64,000 nt of DNA, from positions 1 to 64,000 of the forward strand of contig JAYQMT010000004.1 of assembly GCA_038143955.1 (NCBI GenBank), given 5' to 3'. The position numbers and the translations under genes were made by a program. The DNA is from Porticoccus sp038143955 (GTDB lineage Bacteria; Pseudomonadota; Gammaproteobacteria; Pseudomonadales; Porticoccaceae). Under the pieces are notes generated by a model. That model was given only the letters and a program-made list of their open reading frames with translations. It did not search any database and was not told the DNA's origin. Shown here in pieces: positions 29,127 through 36,950 of the stretch; within the stretch, counting starts at the first letter, position 1; each line of letters starts with the position of its first letter.

Positions 29127-29492
29127 ATGAACGACACACTACTACAAGCAGAGAACGAAGCACTAAAAGCAAGAATTAAATTTCTAGAATTAAAATTATC
29201 ATTACAAGAGCAAAAACCGCAGGAGCCGAAGAAGAAGGAATTTATTGAAATTGGATCACTTATTATTCCTGAGCTAAAAATACTTGCGGGTAAGCTTGGC
29301 CAATATACCTCATCTGGCTGGAGAAGGTCTAAGATTGAAACGATTTTCAGAGGAGATGGCGGTAAGTATGTCGCAGGTTTTCCTGGCTTAAGCCAAGAAA
29401 AGAAAATGGAAGCCATGGTCAAGGCCGTAAAAGAGTTAAAGTCTGAAGGTCAATTCGAGAACATAATTATCCACGAAAAAGCTTGCAATTAG
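29127..29492 (+). CDS. Early coiled-coil protein (121 aa)
   Basis: N-terminal coiled coil (LLQAENEALKARIKFLELKL), then GKLGQYTSSGWRRSKIETIF. Its last codons GCT TGC AAT TAG form part of the next gene's -35 box. Unknown. Confidence 0.65.
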   Translation: MNDTLLQAENEALKARIKFLELKLSLQEQKPQEPKKKEFIEIGSLIIPELKILAGKLGQYTSSGWRRSKIETIFRGDGGKYVAGFPGLSQEKKMEAMVKAVKELKSEGQFENIIIHEKACN

Positions 29493-29517
29493 TTTTTTTC
29501 TTTGCTAGATTACTTAT
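29483..29517 (+). promoter_or_regulatory. Leaderless sigma70 promoter overlapping a stop codon
   Basis: TTGCAA-N17-TAGATT-N6-ATG; TTGCAATTAG also encodes the end of the upstream gene. Confidence 0.8.
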
Positions 29518-29709
29518 ATGACTAAACAAGAAATATGTGCCGAAATTGCAAAGCTTCGCAAAGCTCTAAAGAGCGATGCTGACCTTACCCCTGGAGATCG
29601 CATCTCGATCCTTAACCAAATAGGTGACTTGGAGGACAAGCTTGCCCTTTTGAGTTTTCATGTTGTTGATGATGTAGACTATGGTTATCATGACCAATAT
29701 GATATGTAA
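29518..29709 (+). CDS. Early helical protein (63 aa)
   Basis: Helical hairpin (EICAEIAKLRKALKSDADLT) with acidic aromatic tail. Ends at a double-hairpin element. Unknown. Confidence 0.65.
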   Translation: MTKQEICAEIAKLRKALKSDADLTPGDRISILNQIGDLEDKLALLSFHVVDDVDYGYHDQYDM

Positions 29710-29774
29710 ATCGTTGAATATCAGGCGCTTATGGCGCCCTGCCGCCGTAAGTCGTTAATACTAAGCAGTTTATG
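29705..29774 (+). repeat. Double-hairpin element, copy 4
   Basis: GTAAATCGTTGAATATCAGG, GGCGC-TTAT-GGCGCC nested stem, CTGCCGCC core, second arm GTAAGTCGTTAATACTAAGC. Confidence 0.7.
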
Positions 29775-29783
29775 ACAAAAATA

Positions 29784-29827
29784 CATAGAGACACCATATG
29801 TCTCTGGGTATGTGTTATACTGTAGGT
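29784..29827 (+). promoter_or_regulatory. Promoter with hairpin operator (copy B)
   Basis: Identical to 28064-28107. Confidence 0.6.
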
Positions 29828-30154
29828 ATGATTACAATAGAACACATTGACGACCAAACTTTCAACGCCACCGTAGAGTGGGACATGTACCTCATCGAGG
29901 TCGAGGGTACAGTATGGACTGAGCAGGAAGATAACCTGTGGGGTGACCAGGTCGAGTCAGTTTCGACCATCGCCCATTTTGACGCAGTGACCGATATGAA
30001 GGTGTCAAGCAAAATGACTGGTGATGAGGTTGAGGTGCTGAATCTGGACTTTGCCGAGCTAGTAGTCCGCCAGCTCAAGGAGGCTATCTGCGAGGAGGTC
30101 TACTCAGACCCGTGTCAAGTAGATTATTCGCCACATTACCACGATATGGCATAA
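29828..30154 (+). CDS. Duplicated early protein, copy B (108 aa)
   Basis: Paralogue of 28108-28434, differing at residues such as SDPCQVDYS versus SEECQVNYS. Near-identity at third codon positions indicates a recent duplication. Confidence 0.75.
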   Translation: MITIEHIDDQTFNATVEWDMYLIEVEGTVWTEQEDNLWGDQVESVSTIAHFDAVTDMKVSSKMTGDEVEVLNLDFAELVVRQLKEAICEEVYSDPCQVDYSPHYHDMA

Positions 30155-30219
30155 GTCGTTGAATATCAGCCGGTTAGCCGGCCCCGCCGCCGTAAGTCGT
30201 TGATTAATAAGGGTTTATA
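30151..30219 (+). repeat. Double-hairpin element, copy 5
   Basis: Same as copy 2 in the first arm and core; the second arm is diverged (TTGATTAATAAGGGTTTATA). Confidence 0.7.
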
Positions 30220-30311
30220 GAAAATCATCCATTACCATCTTGCCAATAATAAGTCAAGCACAAAATATAATTTTCTTAATTTTTTTTGTGAATAACTTTT
30301 AAACTTTTTTC

Positions 30312-30348
30312 TTGCAATTAGTTTATATCTATGCTAGGTTATACTTAT
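30312..30348 (+). promoter_or_regulatory. Leaderless sigma70 promoter
   Basis: TTGCAA-N17-TAGGTT-N8-ATG. Confidence 0.8.
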
Positions 30349-30540
30349 ATGATTAAGACAAACAGTAAAGTAAACGGCTTCATTGCCAAAGTAAATATAA
30401 TTGACCGCAAGACAGGCGAGCTGATCAGCTCAAATGTAATGATGAAATGCGAGCATCACGCATCAATCGAAGATCTGAATAAAGATCTTGCCAAGTTTGG
30501 ACTGCCTCGGAAGTTTGAGCTCGTCGAATGGATAAGTTAA
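30349..30540 (+). CDS. Early protein (63 aa)
   Basis: MIKTNSKVNGFIAKVNIIDR, beta-rich, ends FGLPRKFELVEWIS. Unknown. Confidence 0.65.
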   Translation: MIKTNSKVNGFIAKVNIIDRKTGELISSNVMMKCEHHASIEDLNKDLAKFGLPRKFELVEWIS

Positions 30541-30558
30541 AAATAAATAACTTTTAGC

Positions 30559-30593
30559 TTGCAATTCACTAAAAAATTTTTTAGAGTAATACT
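30559..30593 (+). promoter_or_regulatory. Leaderless sigma70 promoter
   Basis: TTGCAA-N17-TAGAGT-N6-ATG. Confidence 0.75.
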
Positions 30594-30800
30594 ATGATAG
30601 AAATAAAACAATCCAAAAGAAAACTCAGAAATCAAATCAATAGACTCAAAGAATTACAAAACATCATAAGTACTCAGGCTGAAGCCGCAGATCTTGGTCA
30701 TGGGCAAGCAATGTCAGCAGTAATCGAGGCTAAAGACGAGCAAGAAAAAATAATGCAAAGATTCAAGGCTTTAGCTCTTTGGGTCGCACTCGTTAACTAA
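30594..30800 (+). CDS. Early helical protein (68 aa)
   Basis: Two long helices (KRKLRNQINRLKELQNIIS and AMSAVIEAKDEQEKIMQRF). Unknown. Confidence 0.65.
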   Translation: MIEIKQSKRKLRNQINRLKELQNIISTQAEAADLGHGQAMSAVIEAKDEQEKIMQRFKALALWVALVN

Positions 30801-30812
30801 GAAAGGAAAATC

Positions 30813-31034
30813 ATGGAAGGATACAACGGTTGGAAAAATTGGGAAACTTGGAATGTAGCCCTTTGGTTGGGAAATGATGAATATCTTTACAGACTTTCCC
30901 GCAGGTTTGTAAACTATAAGGATCTTGCAAATGAGCTTGAGGAAATCGGAACGCTCACCACCCCTGACGGGGCGAGCTACAAGGATGATGACCTTGACAC
31001 CTATGCGCTTGACGAATGGCTTATGGATGAATAA
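30813..31034 (+). CDS. NGW-NxETWNV family phage protein (73 aa)
   Basis: GYNGWKNWETWNVALWLGND is the signature of a small protein family common in phages. The C-terminus has LDTYALDEWLMDE. AAGGAAAATC precedes the ATG. Function unknown. Confidence 0.8.
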   Translation: MEGYNGWKNWETWNVALWLGNDEYLYRLSRRFVNYKDLANELEEIGTLTTPDGASYKDDDLDTYALDEWLMDE

Positions 31035-31036
31035 TC

Positions 31037-31106
31037 CATAAGTCATTGATAATTAGGCACTTAGGCGGCCCGGCCCGCGCAAGTCGTTGAATATCAACGA
31101 CTTACG
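31037..31106 (+). repeat. Double-hairpin element, copy 6
   Basis: The clearest arm: CAAGTCGTTGA-ATA-TCAACGACTTAC near-perfect hairpin, after a CGGCCCGGCCCGCGC core. It follows the last plus-strand early gene. Confidence 0.75.
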
Positions 31107-31167
31107 CTAATGTCTAAGCTATACCGGGAAAGTCCGGGGAAAAGTCTATATTTGCCTTATTTGCGCA

Positions 31168-31199
31168 TATTTGGGAAAGCCCTCAAAATTCCCAAATCA
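31168..31199. other. Inverted repeat between convergent modules
   Basis: TTTGGGAA...TTCCCAAA flanks AGCCCTCAAAA; no U run. It lies in the ~200-base gap between the plus and minus early blocks. Confidence 0.4.
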
Positions 31200-31237
31200 T
31201 ATAAAATACAAAAATCCAAGGAGCAAACATTAGTAGC

Positions 31238-31501
31238 TCAATTATCATTGTAAACTCCTTTCATTTCTTCAGACACCCCTATATCTTGATCTTCTTCGTC
31301 AATGTCTTCAGCAATATCAGTAAGAAGGAATTGCTGTTCATCTGAGATGTCATCTTCCTTTACATCTTTTAGTCCATGCTCAACAACTAATTGTTCAACT
31401 AAAATATCACCAATAAACTCTTGAATAGATTGTGGAGGACAAATCTTCTGAGAGTTTTGGTGAGCGTGTTTAATGATTGCGAGTCTTTGTTCTTCTGTCA
31501 T
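31238..31501 (-). CDS. Early acidic protein (87 aa)
   Basis: Coupled to the upstream gene (ATGA). C-terminal half strongly acidic (DISDEQQFLLTDIAEDIDEE). Unknown. Confidence 0.65.
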   Translation of the reverse strand: MTEEQRLAIIKHAHQNSQKICPPQSIQEFIGDILVEQLVVEHGLKDVKEDDISDEQQFLLTDIAEDIDEEDQDIGVSEEMKGVYNDN

Positions 31502-31794
31502 AATGCGTTGTAATGTGTTTTAACTTTTAGTTCTTTTTCAAGCTCTCTCTTTTTTCTGCGAAGTTCGTTGACTGCATCAATGCGAAAGTTGAATTTGTCG
31601 TGTTCGATTTCTCTGTCAACAATATCTTGTGCATCCTTGATGTCAATACCTGAATGCACTAAATCAATAATAGCATTTGCTCGGTCAACCTTTTGACCTT
31701 TGCGAATTTTTATCCATTGTTTCTTTTTGGAAACTAAGAAGGTTTTCCTGAAGTCTGAGTGAGCTTTGCGGATTGCTTTTTCGTTGTTTGTCAT
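31498..31794 (-). CDS. Early basic helical protein (98 aa)
   Basis: Basic N-terminus and C-terminal coiled coil (NELRRKKRELEKELKVK). Own leaderless promoter. Unknown. Confidence 0.65.
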   Translation of the reverse strand: MTNNEKAIRKAHSDFRKTFLVSKKKQWIKIRKGQKVDRANAIIDLVHSGIDIKDAQDIVDREIEHDKFNFRIDAVNELRRKKRELEKELKVKTHYNAL

Positions 31795-31829
31795 AATAGT
31801 AATATAGTTTAGTTGTGATTAGTCGTCAA
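31795..31829 (-). promoter_or_regulatory. Leaderless sigma70 promoter
   Basis: TTGACG-N17-TATATT-N6-ATG; the -35 lies in the last codons (LDD stop) of the upstream gene. Confidence 0.75.
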
Positions 31830-32214
31830 GCCCTAATTCTCTTCTAAGTTCTGCTTTGTCTTCAATTAGCTCATCAACCCAAACGCTTCCTTCGACTTGA
31901 GCTTTTGCCATTAGAATAGATACTTCAGCAGGAGATTGCCAACCGACAACATCGTCAGAAGGAGAAAGTGGAATCATTCCGTTTTTGTTGAAAATTGCAA
32001 CTTCATACAAATCTTCTTCCACACTGCCGTACAATCCTCTTCTGTCATCTTTACTTGCAACAACAGAAATTTCTAGTCCGTTGCCAAAGTCAAGCCTTGC
32101 TTGAACTGCGTCATCAGCACCACGATGTGGTTTAAAATCAAGATCGTCAAAGTCTAGCATTGAAGGTTTTGGTTGAAATTGTGAGATGTAGTTTGGTATG
32201 TCGTAGTTAATCAT
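31819..32214 (-). CDS. Conserved phage protein (131 aa)
   Basis: Contains FGNGLEISVVASKDD, YEVAIFNKNGMIPLSPSDDV and VGWQSPAEVSILM, a pattern I recall from many phage hypothetical proteins. Function unknown. Confidence 0.7.
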   Translation of the reverse strand: MINYDIPNYISQFQPKPSMLDFDDLDFKPHRGADDAVQARLDFGNGLEISVVASKDDRRGLYGSVEEDLYEVAIFNKNGMIPLSPSDDVVGWQSPAEVSILMAKAQVEGSVWVDELIEDKAELRRELGLDD

Positions 32215-32249
32215 AATAAAAATCTAGTCTAGTTAGCGTTGTTTGTCAA
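32215..32249 (-). promoter_or_regulatory. Leaderless sigma70 promoter
   Basis: TTGACA-N17-TAGATT-N6-ATG. Confidence 0.8.
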
Positions 32250-32254
32250 CCCAA

Positions 32255-32437
32255 TTAAGGAGAAACTCGAATAAATTCTGTAACTGAGTTTCCTACTTCA
32301 GTCTTAACAAAATAGATTCTGTCTTCTTCAAGAGCTTGCTCTACTGTGGAGAGATGATCTCTTAGCTTGCTACTGTATAGCCAAATTTCTCCGTCTTCGG
32401 TTGCATTGATGATTGATATAAGTTCTTCGATTGTCAT
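32255..32437 (-). CDS. Early protein (60 aa)
   Basis: MTIEELISIINATEDGEIWL. Unknown; first gene after a double-hairpin cassette. Confidence 0.65.
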   Translation of the reverse strand: MTIEELISIINATEDGEIWLYSSKLRDHLSTVEQALEEDRIYFVKTEVGNSVTEFIRVSP

Positions 32438-32472
32438 ATAAACACACTAAAACTTTTTGCCGGTTAATGCAA
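32438..32472 (-). promoter_or_regulatory. Leaderless promoter of cassette
   Basis: TTGCAT-N17-TAGTGT-N6-ATG, preceded by CACTTTTTTC, a context shared by the minus-strand cassettes at 35.2, 36.6 and 37.5 kb. Confidence 0.8.
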
Positions 32473-32500
32473 GAAAAAAGTGAAGTTTTTTCATTTTGTT

Positions 32501-32569
32501 GTAAGTTGTTGAATATCAGGCGCTTATGGCGCCCCGCCGCCGGAAGTCGTTGGTTATCAGTGACTTATG
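32501..32569 (-). repeat. Double-hairpin element, copy 7
   Basis: GTAAGTTGTTGAATATCAGG, GGCGC-TTAT-GGCGCC, CGCCGCC core, AAGTCGTTGG / CAGTGACTTA arm. Abuts the stop of the gene at 32570. Confidence 0.75.
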
Positions 32570-32740
32570 CTAGTAGCCTAACCATCTAAGCACCGCCTGA
32601 GCTTCGTAGTCATCTTGTTGCCCCATGTCTGCAAAAAATTCTATAATGTCCTCGTTTGATGTTATGCCGTGGCTCGCTAATTCTTGTAAGGCACGATCTT
32701 GAGTAATGGTGAGGTCTTCGGCTGAGTCGTAATAATCCAT
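32570..32740 (-). CDS. Early small protein (56 aa)
   Basis: MDYYDSAEDLTITQDRALQE through AQAVLRWLGY. Open and intact, with a leaderless promoter, so a real small gene. Unknown. Confidence 0.65.
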   Translation of the reverse strand: MDYYDSAEDLTITQDRALQELASHGITSNEDIIEFFADMGQQDDYEAQAVLRWLGY

Positions 32741-32775
32741 AATCTTAATGTAGCATTAGTGGGCTAAATATGCAA
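32741..32775 (-). promoter_or_regulatory. Leaderless promoter inside upstream gene end
   Basis: TTGCAT-N17-TACATT-N6-ATG; overlaps the last codons and stop of the GP88-like gene. Confidence 0.75.
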
Positions 32776-33481
32776 TACCTTTTTTGCATCCTTTGATAAA
32801 ACATAAGTTGCAATTGTGAGCGTTGCAAGTTGCTAAAATCTTGCCGTTGTCATCCTTAACATAAGTTGCGGGACAAACAAAATGCCCATCTTGCTCAGCT
32901 TTCTCTTTTGAGCTATAGACGGAAGTTCCCGCATCTAGACCATCGATTTGTGGAGCGGGTTCATCAACATACAAGGCACTTGGTTTTAAGCATACATTCT
33001 TTAAACTTGCAAGTTTTTTTAGTGAAGGCAATTGACTATCTCTTGCCCACTCACGAGTTGGAAACCAAAAACGAATTGAAGGAAAATTTTGGCAAATCTT
33101 AATCCGCGCTTCAATATACTTTGGGGAAAACAAGTCCCCTGAATCATGAACACGGAAAAGATCAGTGTTTACATTCTTTAAAACTTTTTTGTTTCCTTTT
33201 GCGTCAAAATACTTTTTAGTAATTTGCTTGGATATCTCATTTACAAAAGTTTGCCCATTGTCTCTATGCAAAGACTTGGTGACAAAATTTGCCTTGTCTT
33301 GCAAACTTTGTTTGACATTGTTAAACATATAAAAACCTTTGCAAGCATAACAAGCATCACAAATAAACTTTTTTGCTTTGTCCTTGACGTTTGCCATATG
33401 TTGAGCTGCGGGGCATTACTTAAAAGCGGGAATGTTAAAGCCTAGGCAAGGCATTTTAGAAGGATTTGATAGTAGATTCAT
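32756..33481 (-). CDS. GP88-like cysteine protein (~241 aa, in-frame stop)
   Basis: Resembles the phage Gene product 88 family: MPCLGFNIPA, CDACYACKGFYMFNNVKQSL, FRVHDSGDLFSPKYIEARIK, and a C-terminal CNAHNCNLCFIKGCKKG cluster, suggesting metal or Fe-S binding. ATG 33481 is in the same frame, but a TAA interrupts at about 33418 (AAGTAATGCCCC). Moving one A (AAAGTATGCCCC) restores the conserved Cys-Pro. The alternative start is ATG 33397. Biochemical role unknown. Confidence 0.7.
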
Positions 33482-33502
33482 GGTATAAAACTAAACAATT
33501 TT

Positions 33503-33709
33503 TTACGCAATTGCAAGCGAAAAGATAAGATCTTCAAAGAAATCCGGCTCCAAAGAAAACTCACTAGTAAATGCGTGTTCCCATTCAAAAGGATCACCAC
33601 CCATTCCAATGTCTTCAGACATTTCTCTAAAAAAAGTTGCGGTTTGGTGAGTAGCGTCTTCGAGGGAAAGTCCGTCACGCTCCATTAAGATTTTTACTAT
33701 TCGTTTCAT
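33503..33709 (-). CDS. Early small protein (68 aa)
   Basis: MKRIVKILMERDGLSLEDAT; acidic aromatic C-terminus. Unknown. Confidence 0.65.
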   Translation of the reverse strand: MKRIVKILMERDGLSLEDATHQTATFFREMSEDIGMGGDPFEWEHAFTSEFSLEPDFFEDLIFSLAIA

Positions 33710-33744
33710 GCTTACACTATCGCAGAAAATACTAATAGACGCAA
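33710..33744 (-). promoter_or_regulatory. Leaderless promoter of cassette
   Basis: TTGCGT-N17-GATAGT-N6-ATG, preceded by CACTTTTTTC. Confidence 0.65.
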
Positions 33745-33773
33745 GAAAAAAGTGAATTAAATTTAATTTTGTT

Positions 33774-33842
33774 GTAAGTCGTTGATTACCAAATGTTTGC
33801 GCGGCCCTGCCCGCGTAAGTTGTTGATATTCAGCAACTTACA
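33774..33842 (-). repeat. Double-hairpin element, copy 8
   Basis: GTAAGTCGTTGATTACC, core GCGGCCCTGCCCGCG, GTAAGTTGTTGA-TAT-TCAGCAACTTAC arm. Confidence 0.75.
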
Positions 33843-33854
33843 GCAGTGTCAAGT

Positions 33855-33881
33855 CAAAAAAAACCCCCTCCGAAGAGGGGG
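33855..33881 (-). terminator. Rho-independent terminator with UUCG loop
   Basis: On the minus strand CCCCCTC-TTCG-GAGGGGG followed by T8. Ends the DUF932-like gene. Confidence 0.9.
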
Positions 33882-33906
33882 CAAACGACAACGATAACTA
33901 CCTTAT

Positions 33907-34770
33907 TTAGGCTTCAACCAATTCACCTTCGATAACTTCAAAGTCTTGAGTGGATTGAACATGATTGTCAATCGAAAAATCAACCTCACTATCGAGAACA
34001 GAGTGGAGTGCGTCTGAACGATTAGGCAAGGCAACAAGATTACCTTTGTAAATCTCGGTGAACGCATTATAAAGTGAATTGACATTGCGATCCCAAAACT
34101 CGGAATGGTCTGATGATTCCCATTGATCTACAACATCAATCATTTTTGATTTAGGTAAAGCACCTGCTTTGCAAGCTCGGATAACAATATCATTGACTTG
34201 GGCATTGCTTAATTCAACTTGTTTGTAAGCGTTAATTCTTTCATCTTGACCATGCCAAAAGTTGAAGAGCTTTCCGATTGCCCGATTGATAGTCGTATCA
34301 AGATCGTTCAAGATGTTTCGGGTATGCCTACGAGCAAGTTTGATCGTATTAGTGAAGATCAAATTATCACAAACAAAAGGGGCATCACCTGCACAAAGTC
34401 CCGCAGGAAATGTTTTGTCGTGAGAGTTGCGAATGCCTACAACGCAACCACGATCTGACGCTTCACGATTCGGATGATCTACGGCAAACAAACCAAAATA
34501 ATGTTGGTTTGCTCTAGCAAGCGAGTGAACTTCATCTTGAATGGTAAAACCATTTTCATCAAGAAATCTTTTGGTGCGATTGACTACTTCATGGTGAGCG
34601 ATAGGCTGATAAGAAACGGCTCGCTCGCCATTGGCATTTTCTTTCTTGCGGTATTCGACAGGTGGAGTCGGTATGCCGACAACTTGCTCGAAGTCAACAA
34701 GAGAACGCTTGCCTACACAAATGTGAAGATTAACTGTTGGTCATGTAGATTGTGTATTTTCTTTATTCAT
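33907..34770 (-). CDS. DUF932-like protein (~287 aa, in-frame stop)
   Basis: Family features: VVGIPTPP, YQPIAHHEVVNRTKRFLDEN, HYFGLFAVDHP, VGIRNSHDKTFPAGLC and FVCDNLIFTNTIKLARRHT. DUF932 proteins occur in phages and plasmids; function unknown. ATG 34770 is supported by a TTGACA promoter, but codon 10 is TGA (34741-34743). Compensating indels (ACAATGACC, then AGTAATCTT) would repair it. A strong terminator follows. Confidence 0.7.
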
Positions 34771-34806
34771 AGTTTTTAATAATATAGATGTAATGTTTTT
34801 TGTCAA
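34771..34806 (-). promoter_or_regulatory. Leaderless sigma70 promoter
   Basis: TTGACA-N16-TATTAT-N8-ATG. Confidence 0.65.
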
Positions 34807-34809
34807 TAC

Positions 34810-35049
34810 TTAATTGTTAGAAAAATCATTTTTTTCGTAACCATTTTCTTGTAGTTGGTAGTATGCTTCAGCTTTGCTCGCCATATCCTTGAAAATTACC
34901 CCAATAATTGTGAGAGTATCGAGGTCATCCTTGTTTAATTCTGCCGTCTTCGGAAGAATAAAGTTTTCATATAAAAAGCTCATTGCTTGGCTCATTGCTT
35001 CTTCAGCGTTAGGTCTTTCTTGTTCGTTAAATCCAGGATTGATATTCAT
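34810..35049 (-). CDS. Early helical protein (79 aa)
   Basis: MNINPGFNEQERPNAEEAMS; AAGGAG lies upstream and the ATG overlaps the previous TGA. Unknown. Confidence 0.7.
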   Translation of the reverse strand: MNINPGFNEQERPNAEEAMSQAMSFLYENFILPKTAELNKDDLDTLTIIGVIFKDMASKAEAYYQLQENGYEKNDFSNN

Positions 35050-35162
35050 ACTAATTGCTCCTTGTGTTTGAGTTTTCTGTGGATCACTTTGCTTTTGACT
35101 TTGTGAGGTCTTGACTTAGTGAAGAGGATTGTTTTTCTAATCTTTATCTCTCTCGTTTTCAT
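35046..35162 (-). CDS. Very basic leaderless peptide (38 aa)
   Basis: MKTREIKIRKTILFTKSRPH...KEQLV; over one third K/R. Sits exactly at a leaderless promoter and is coupled to the next gene. Could bind nucleic acid or be a leader peptide. Confidence 0.55.
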   Translation of the reverse strand: MKTREIKIRKTILFTKSRPHKVKSKVIHRKLKHKEQLV

Positions 35163-35197
35163 ATACATAGTATCGCATATAAAATAACTTTATGCAA
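35163..35197 (-). promoter_or_regulatory. Leaderless promoter of cassette
   Basis: TTGCAT-N17-GATACT-N6-ATG, preceded by AACTTTTTTC. Confidence 0.7.
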
Positions 35198-35226
35198 GAA
35201 AAAAGTTAATAAAAATTCACTTTGCT

Positions 35227-35294
35227 GTAAGTTGTTGAATACCAAAGACTTGCGCGGGCAGGGCGCTGTAAGTCGTTGATAATCATGCGCTTAC
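35227..35294 (-). repeat. Double-hairpin element, copy 9
   Basis: GTAAGTTGTTGAATACCAAA, core GCGCGGGCAGGGCGC, GTAAGTCGTTGATAATCATG arm. Confidence 0.7.
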
Positions 35295-35328
35295 AAAAAA
35301 GCCCCACCCTTAACAAAAGGGCGGGGCC
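35295..35328 (-). terminator. Rho-independent terminator
   Basis: Minus strand GGCCCCGCCCTT-TTGTT-AAGGGTGGGGC followed by T6. Confidence 0.9.
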
Positions 35329-35352
35329 AAGACAACGAGACAAATATATTTG

Positions 35353-35508
35353 CTAGATTTTCTTTTCCAACCTATAGAGCCGCGTGAGCAAATAATTATG
35401 CTCCCTTTTTAATTTAAAATACTCCGGAGTGTTTTCTCCGTAAATTTCCCGCACCGCCAATTGGTACCCTAGTTTCCTAATCGATTCTGTCAGTGTTTTA
35501 ATTTGCAT
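35353..35508 (-). CDS. Early small basic protein (51 aa)
   Basis: MQIKTLTESIRKLGYQLAVR through LLTRLYRLEKKI. Intact, preceded by AGAGGATAAAAATT. Unknown. Confidence 0.6.
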   Translation of the reverse strand: MQIKTLTESIRKLGYQLAVREIYGENTPEYFKLKREHNYLLTRLYRLEKKI

Positions 35509-35513
35509 AATTT

Positions 35514-35747
35514 TTATCCTCTGTTAAGTGATATGATTCTATCATAACGAAATGAACGAACTCCGTCCCGATTGTAGCAATGAGCTCTAAAGCCCGCTAC
35601 GGCGAGACCCTCTTTATAATTCGAAAATTCATTCTGATGTTTTGGTTTCGAGATTGTATACATCGCAACCGTACCGTCCTTGGTTTTATATACCAATTGA
35701 TAAGCGGGCTTAAACAACCTCAGCAACTTTAACAACAACTTCTTCAT
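35514..35747 (-). CDS. Conserved-looking phage protein (77 aa)
   Basis: Basic N-terminus, then YQLVYKTKDGTVAMYTISKP and GFRAHCYNRDGVRSFRYDRI, a small beta domain. The pattern suggests a WYL- or SH3-like fold; function unknown. Confidence 0.65.
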   Translation of the reverse strand: MKKLLLKLLRLFKPAYQLVYKTKDGTVAMYTISKPKHQNEFSNYKEGLAVAGFRAHCYNRDGVRSFRYDRIISLNRG

Positions 35748-35955
35748 CTTTTTTATTGGTTATGGGATTTTGATTGTAATAGTTGTAAAGATCACAAGCT
35801 TCGTCAGCTGATTCACAACTATAAGAAATAATATCTCTTTGGAAGTAGGGATGGAAGTCATCTTGATTCTCTTCAAAATAAATCTCCCATTGCTCAGTAT
35901 CTTCGTTAAAACTTGGTAAATCTAATGGTCTGCCGATGCAGGTTGCTTCTTCCAA
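35710..35955 (-). CDS. Early acidic protein (81 aa)
   Basis: MEEATCIGRPLDLPSFNEDT; overlaps the next start by 38 bases. Acidic, with FHPYFQRDIISYSC. Unknown. Confidence 0.6.
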   Translation of the reverse strand: MEEATCIGRPLDLPSFNEDTEQWEIYFEENQDDFHPYFQRDIISYSCESADEACDLYNYYNQNPITNKKDEEVVVKVAEVV

Positions 35956-35971
35956 TATAATTGTTCATATG

Positions 35972-36190
35972 TTATACTGCCCTTTCGTCTACTTGTTCTA
36001 ACATTAATTTGAATTGATCGAAAACTTTTTGCTTACTACCTTTGAGACCAAACTCTTGTTTGATGATAGAATAACAAGATTTGTCCTCGACTCATTTTTT
36101 AGCCCAAAAGTCTCAAGCTTTAAACCTTCTGAGAAGAGTTTTGTAGCGAAACATTTCGATTTGTTCGGGAGTGTCTAATACTGCTGTCAT
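35972..36190 (-). CDS. LETFGLK-YSIIKxEFG family protein (frameshifted, 72 aa)
   Basis: As written, two TGA codons fall in frame. Shifting at AAA (36117) and back at 36078 gives FKLETFGLKNESRTKSCYSI then IKQEFGLKGSKQKVFDQF, a short conserved phage family (RLLTLKxxLKLE...SAYSIIKxEFG). One extra and one missing A explain everything. Function unknown. Confidence 0.7.
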
Positions 36191-36207
36191 AATTTTTTGT
36201 GTTTGTG

Positions 36208-36432
36208 TTATAGTTGTGCTGATTGAAAAGATGATTCTATCCTAAGCTCATCTTGAAACCTTGTCAAGTCTGAAATGATATCATCTAAAACTTCTTCCGC
36301 GGTTTGAGTAGTAATGGAATCGACACCCAACTGCTCAGCCTTCCTGAGATTGATGGGGTCTGCGGGATTACACCAACGAATGTTTCCGTGAACGATATTC
36401 ATTATCATTACTCTAATTTCACTTTGTGTCAT
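36208..36432 (-). CDS. Early protein (74 aa)
   Basis: MTQSEIRVMIMNIVHGNIRW; overlaps the upstream stop. Helical C-terminus. Unknown. Confidence 0.6.
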   Translation of the reverse strand: MTQSEIRVMIMNIVHGNIRWCNPADPINLRKAEQLGVDSITTQTAEEVLDDIISDLTRFQDELRIESSFQSAQL

Positions 36433-36610
36433 TTTTTGTCCTTTCTGCTTTAATCTTTGCGTTTTGGTCGTCAACGATTTTAGCTAAACGCTTTAATTCA
36501 AATATAACATTTTGCTTATCTTCGTATCCTGCTTTTGGGTTCTTCAGTACCTCAATCATTGGAAGAATGAGTGCTGACCATGTTGGTGTGATATCTATTG
36601 TTTCTTGCAT
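36419..36610 (-). CDS. Early helical protein (63 aa)
   Basis: MQETIDITPTWSALILPMIE; first gene after a cassette promoter. Unknown; the TWSALILPMIEVLKN text recurs in phage genomes in my recollection. Confidence 0.65.
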   Translation of the reverse strand: MQETIDITPTWSALILPMIEVLKNPKAGYEDKQNVIFELKRLAKIVDDQNAKIKAERTKNDTK

Positions 36611-36645
36611 ATAAACACACTAGACGAATTCCAATAGTAACGCAA
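36611..36645 (-). promoter_or_regulatory. Leaderless promoter of cassette
   Basis: TTGCGT-N17-TAGTGT-N6-ATG. Confidence 0.8.
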
Positions 36646-36673
36646 GAAAAAATCCAAATAAATGCATTTTGTT

Positions 36674-36742
36674 GTAAGTGTCTAAGTATCAATGACTTGC
36701 GCGAGCCGCGCCCGCCTAAGCCGTTGATGTTTAGCGACTTAC
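36674..36742 (-). repeat. Double-hairpin element, copy 10
   Basis: GTAAGTGTCTAAGTATCAAT, core GCGCGAGCCGCGCCCGC, AAGCCGTTGATGTTTAGCGA arm. Confidence 0.7.
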
Positions 36743-36746
36743 ATAA

Positions 36747-36950
36747 CTATGCGAGCGTCATTTTTAATTCATTTTGCATCTTTTTTTCTTGAACTAAATC
36801 TTTGAGGTCAAAACTAATGGAGCATAAACTTTGATCAATACTTTTCATTACTTTGACGAGGTCGTCCATATTGGCATAGCGTCTATGCTCTAACATTTCA
36901 TCTGATAATCCGTCGATGGCGTGTTTGATTTCTTTTAATTCTTCTTTCAT
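36747..36950 (-). CDS. Early helical protein (67 aa)
   Basis: MKEELKEIKHAIDGLSDEML; coiled-coil prone, coupled to the upstream gene. Unknown. Confidence 0.6.
   Translation of the reverse strand: MKEELKEIKHAIDGLSDEMLEHRRYANMDDLVKVMKSIDQSLCSISFDLKDLVQEKKMQNELKMTLA

Larger units (their letters stand above)
29778..30205 (+). repeat. ~430-bp direct duplication, copy B
   Basis: Near-perfect repeat of 28058-28485, about 1.7 kb downstream in the same direction. Confidence 0.9.
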
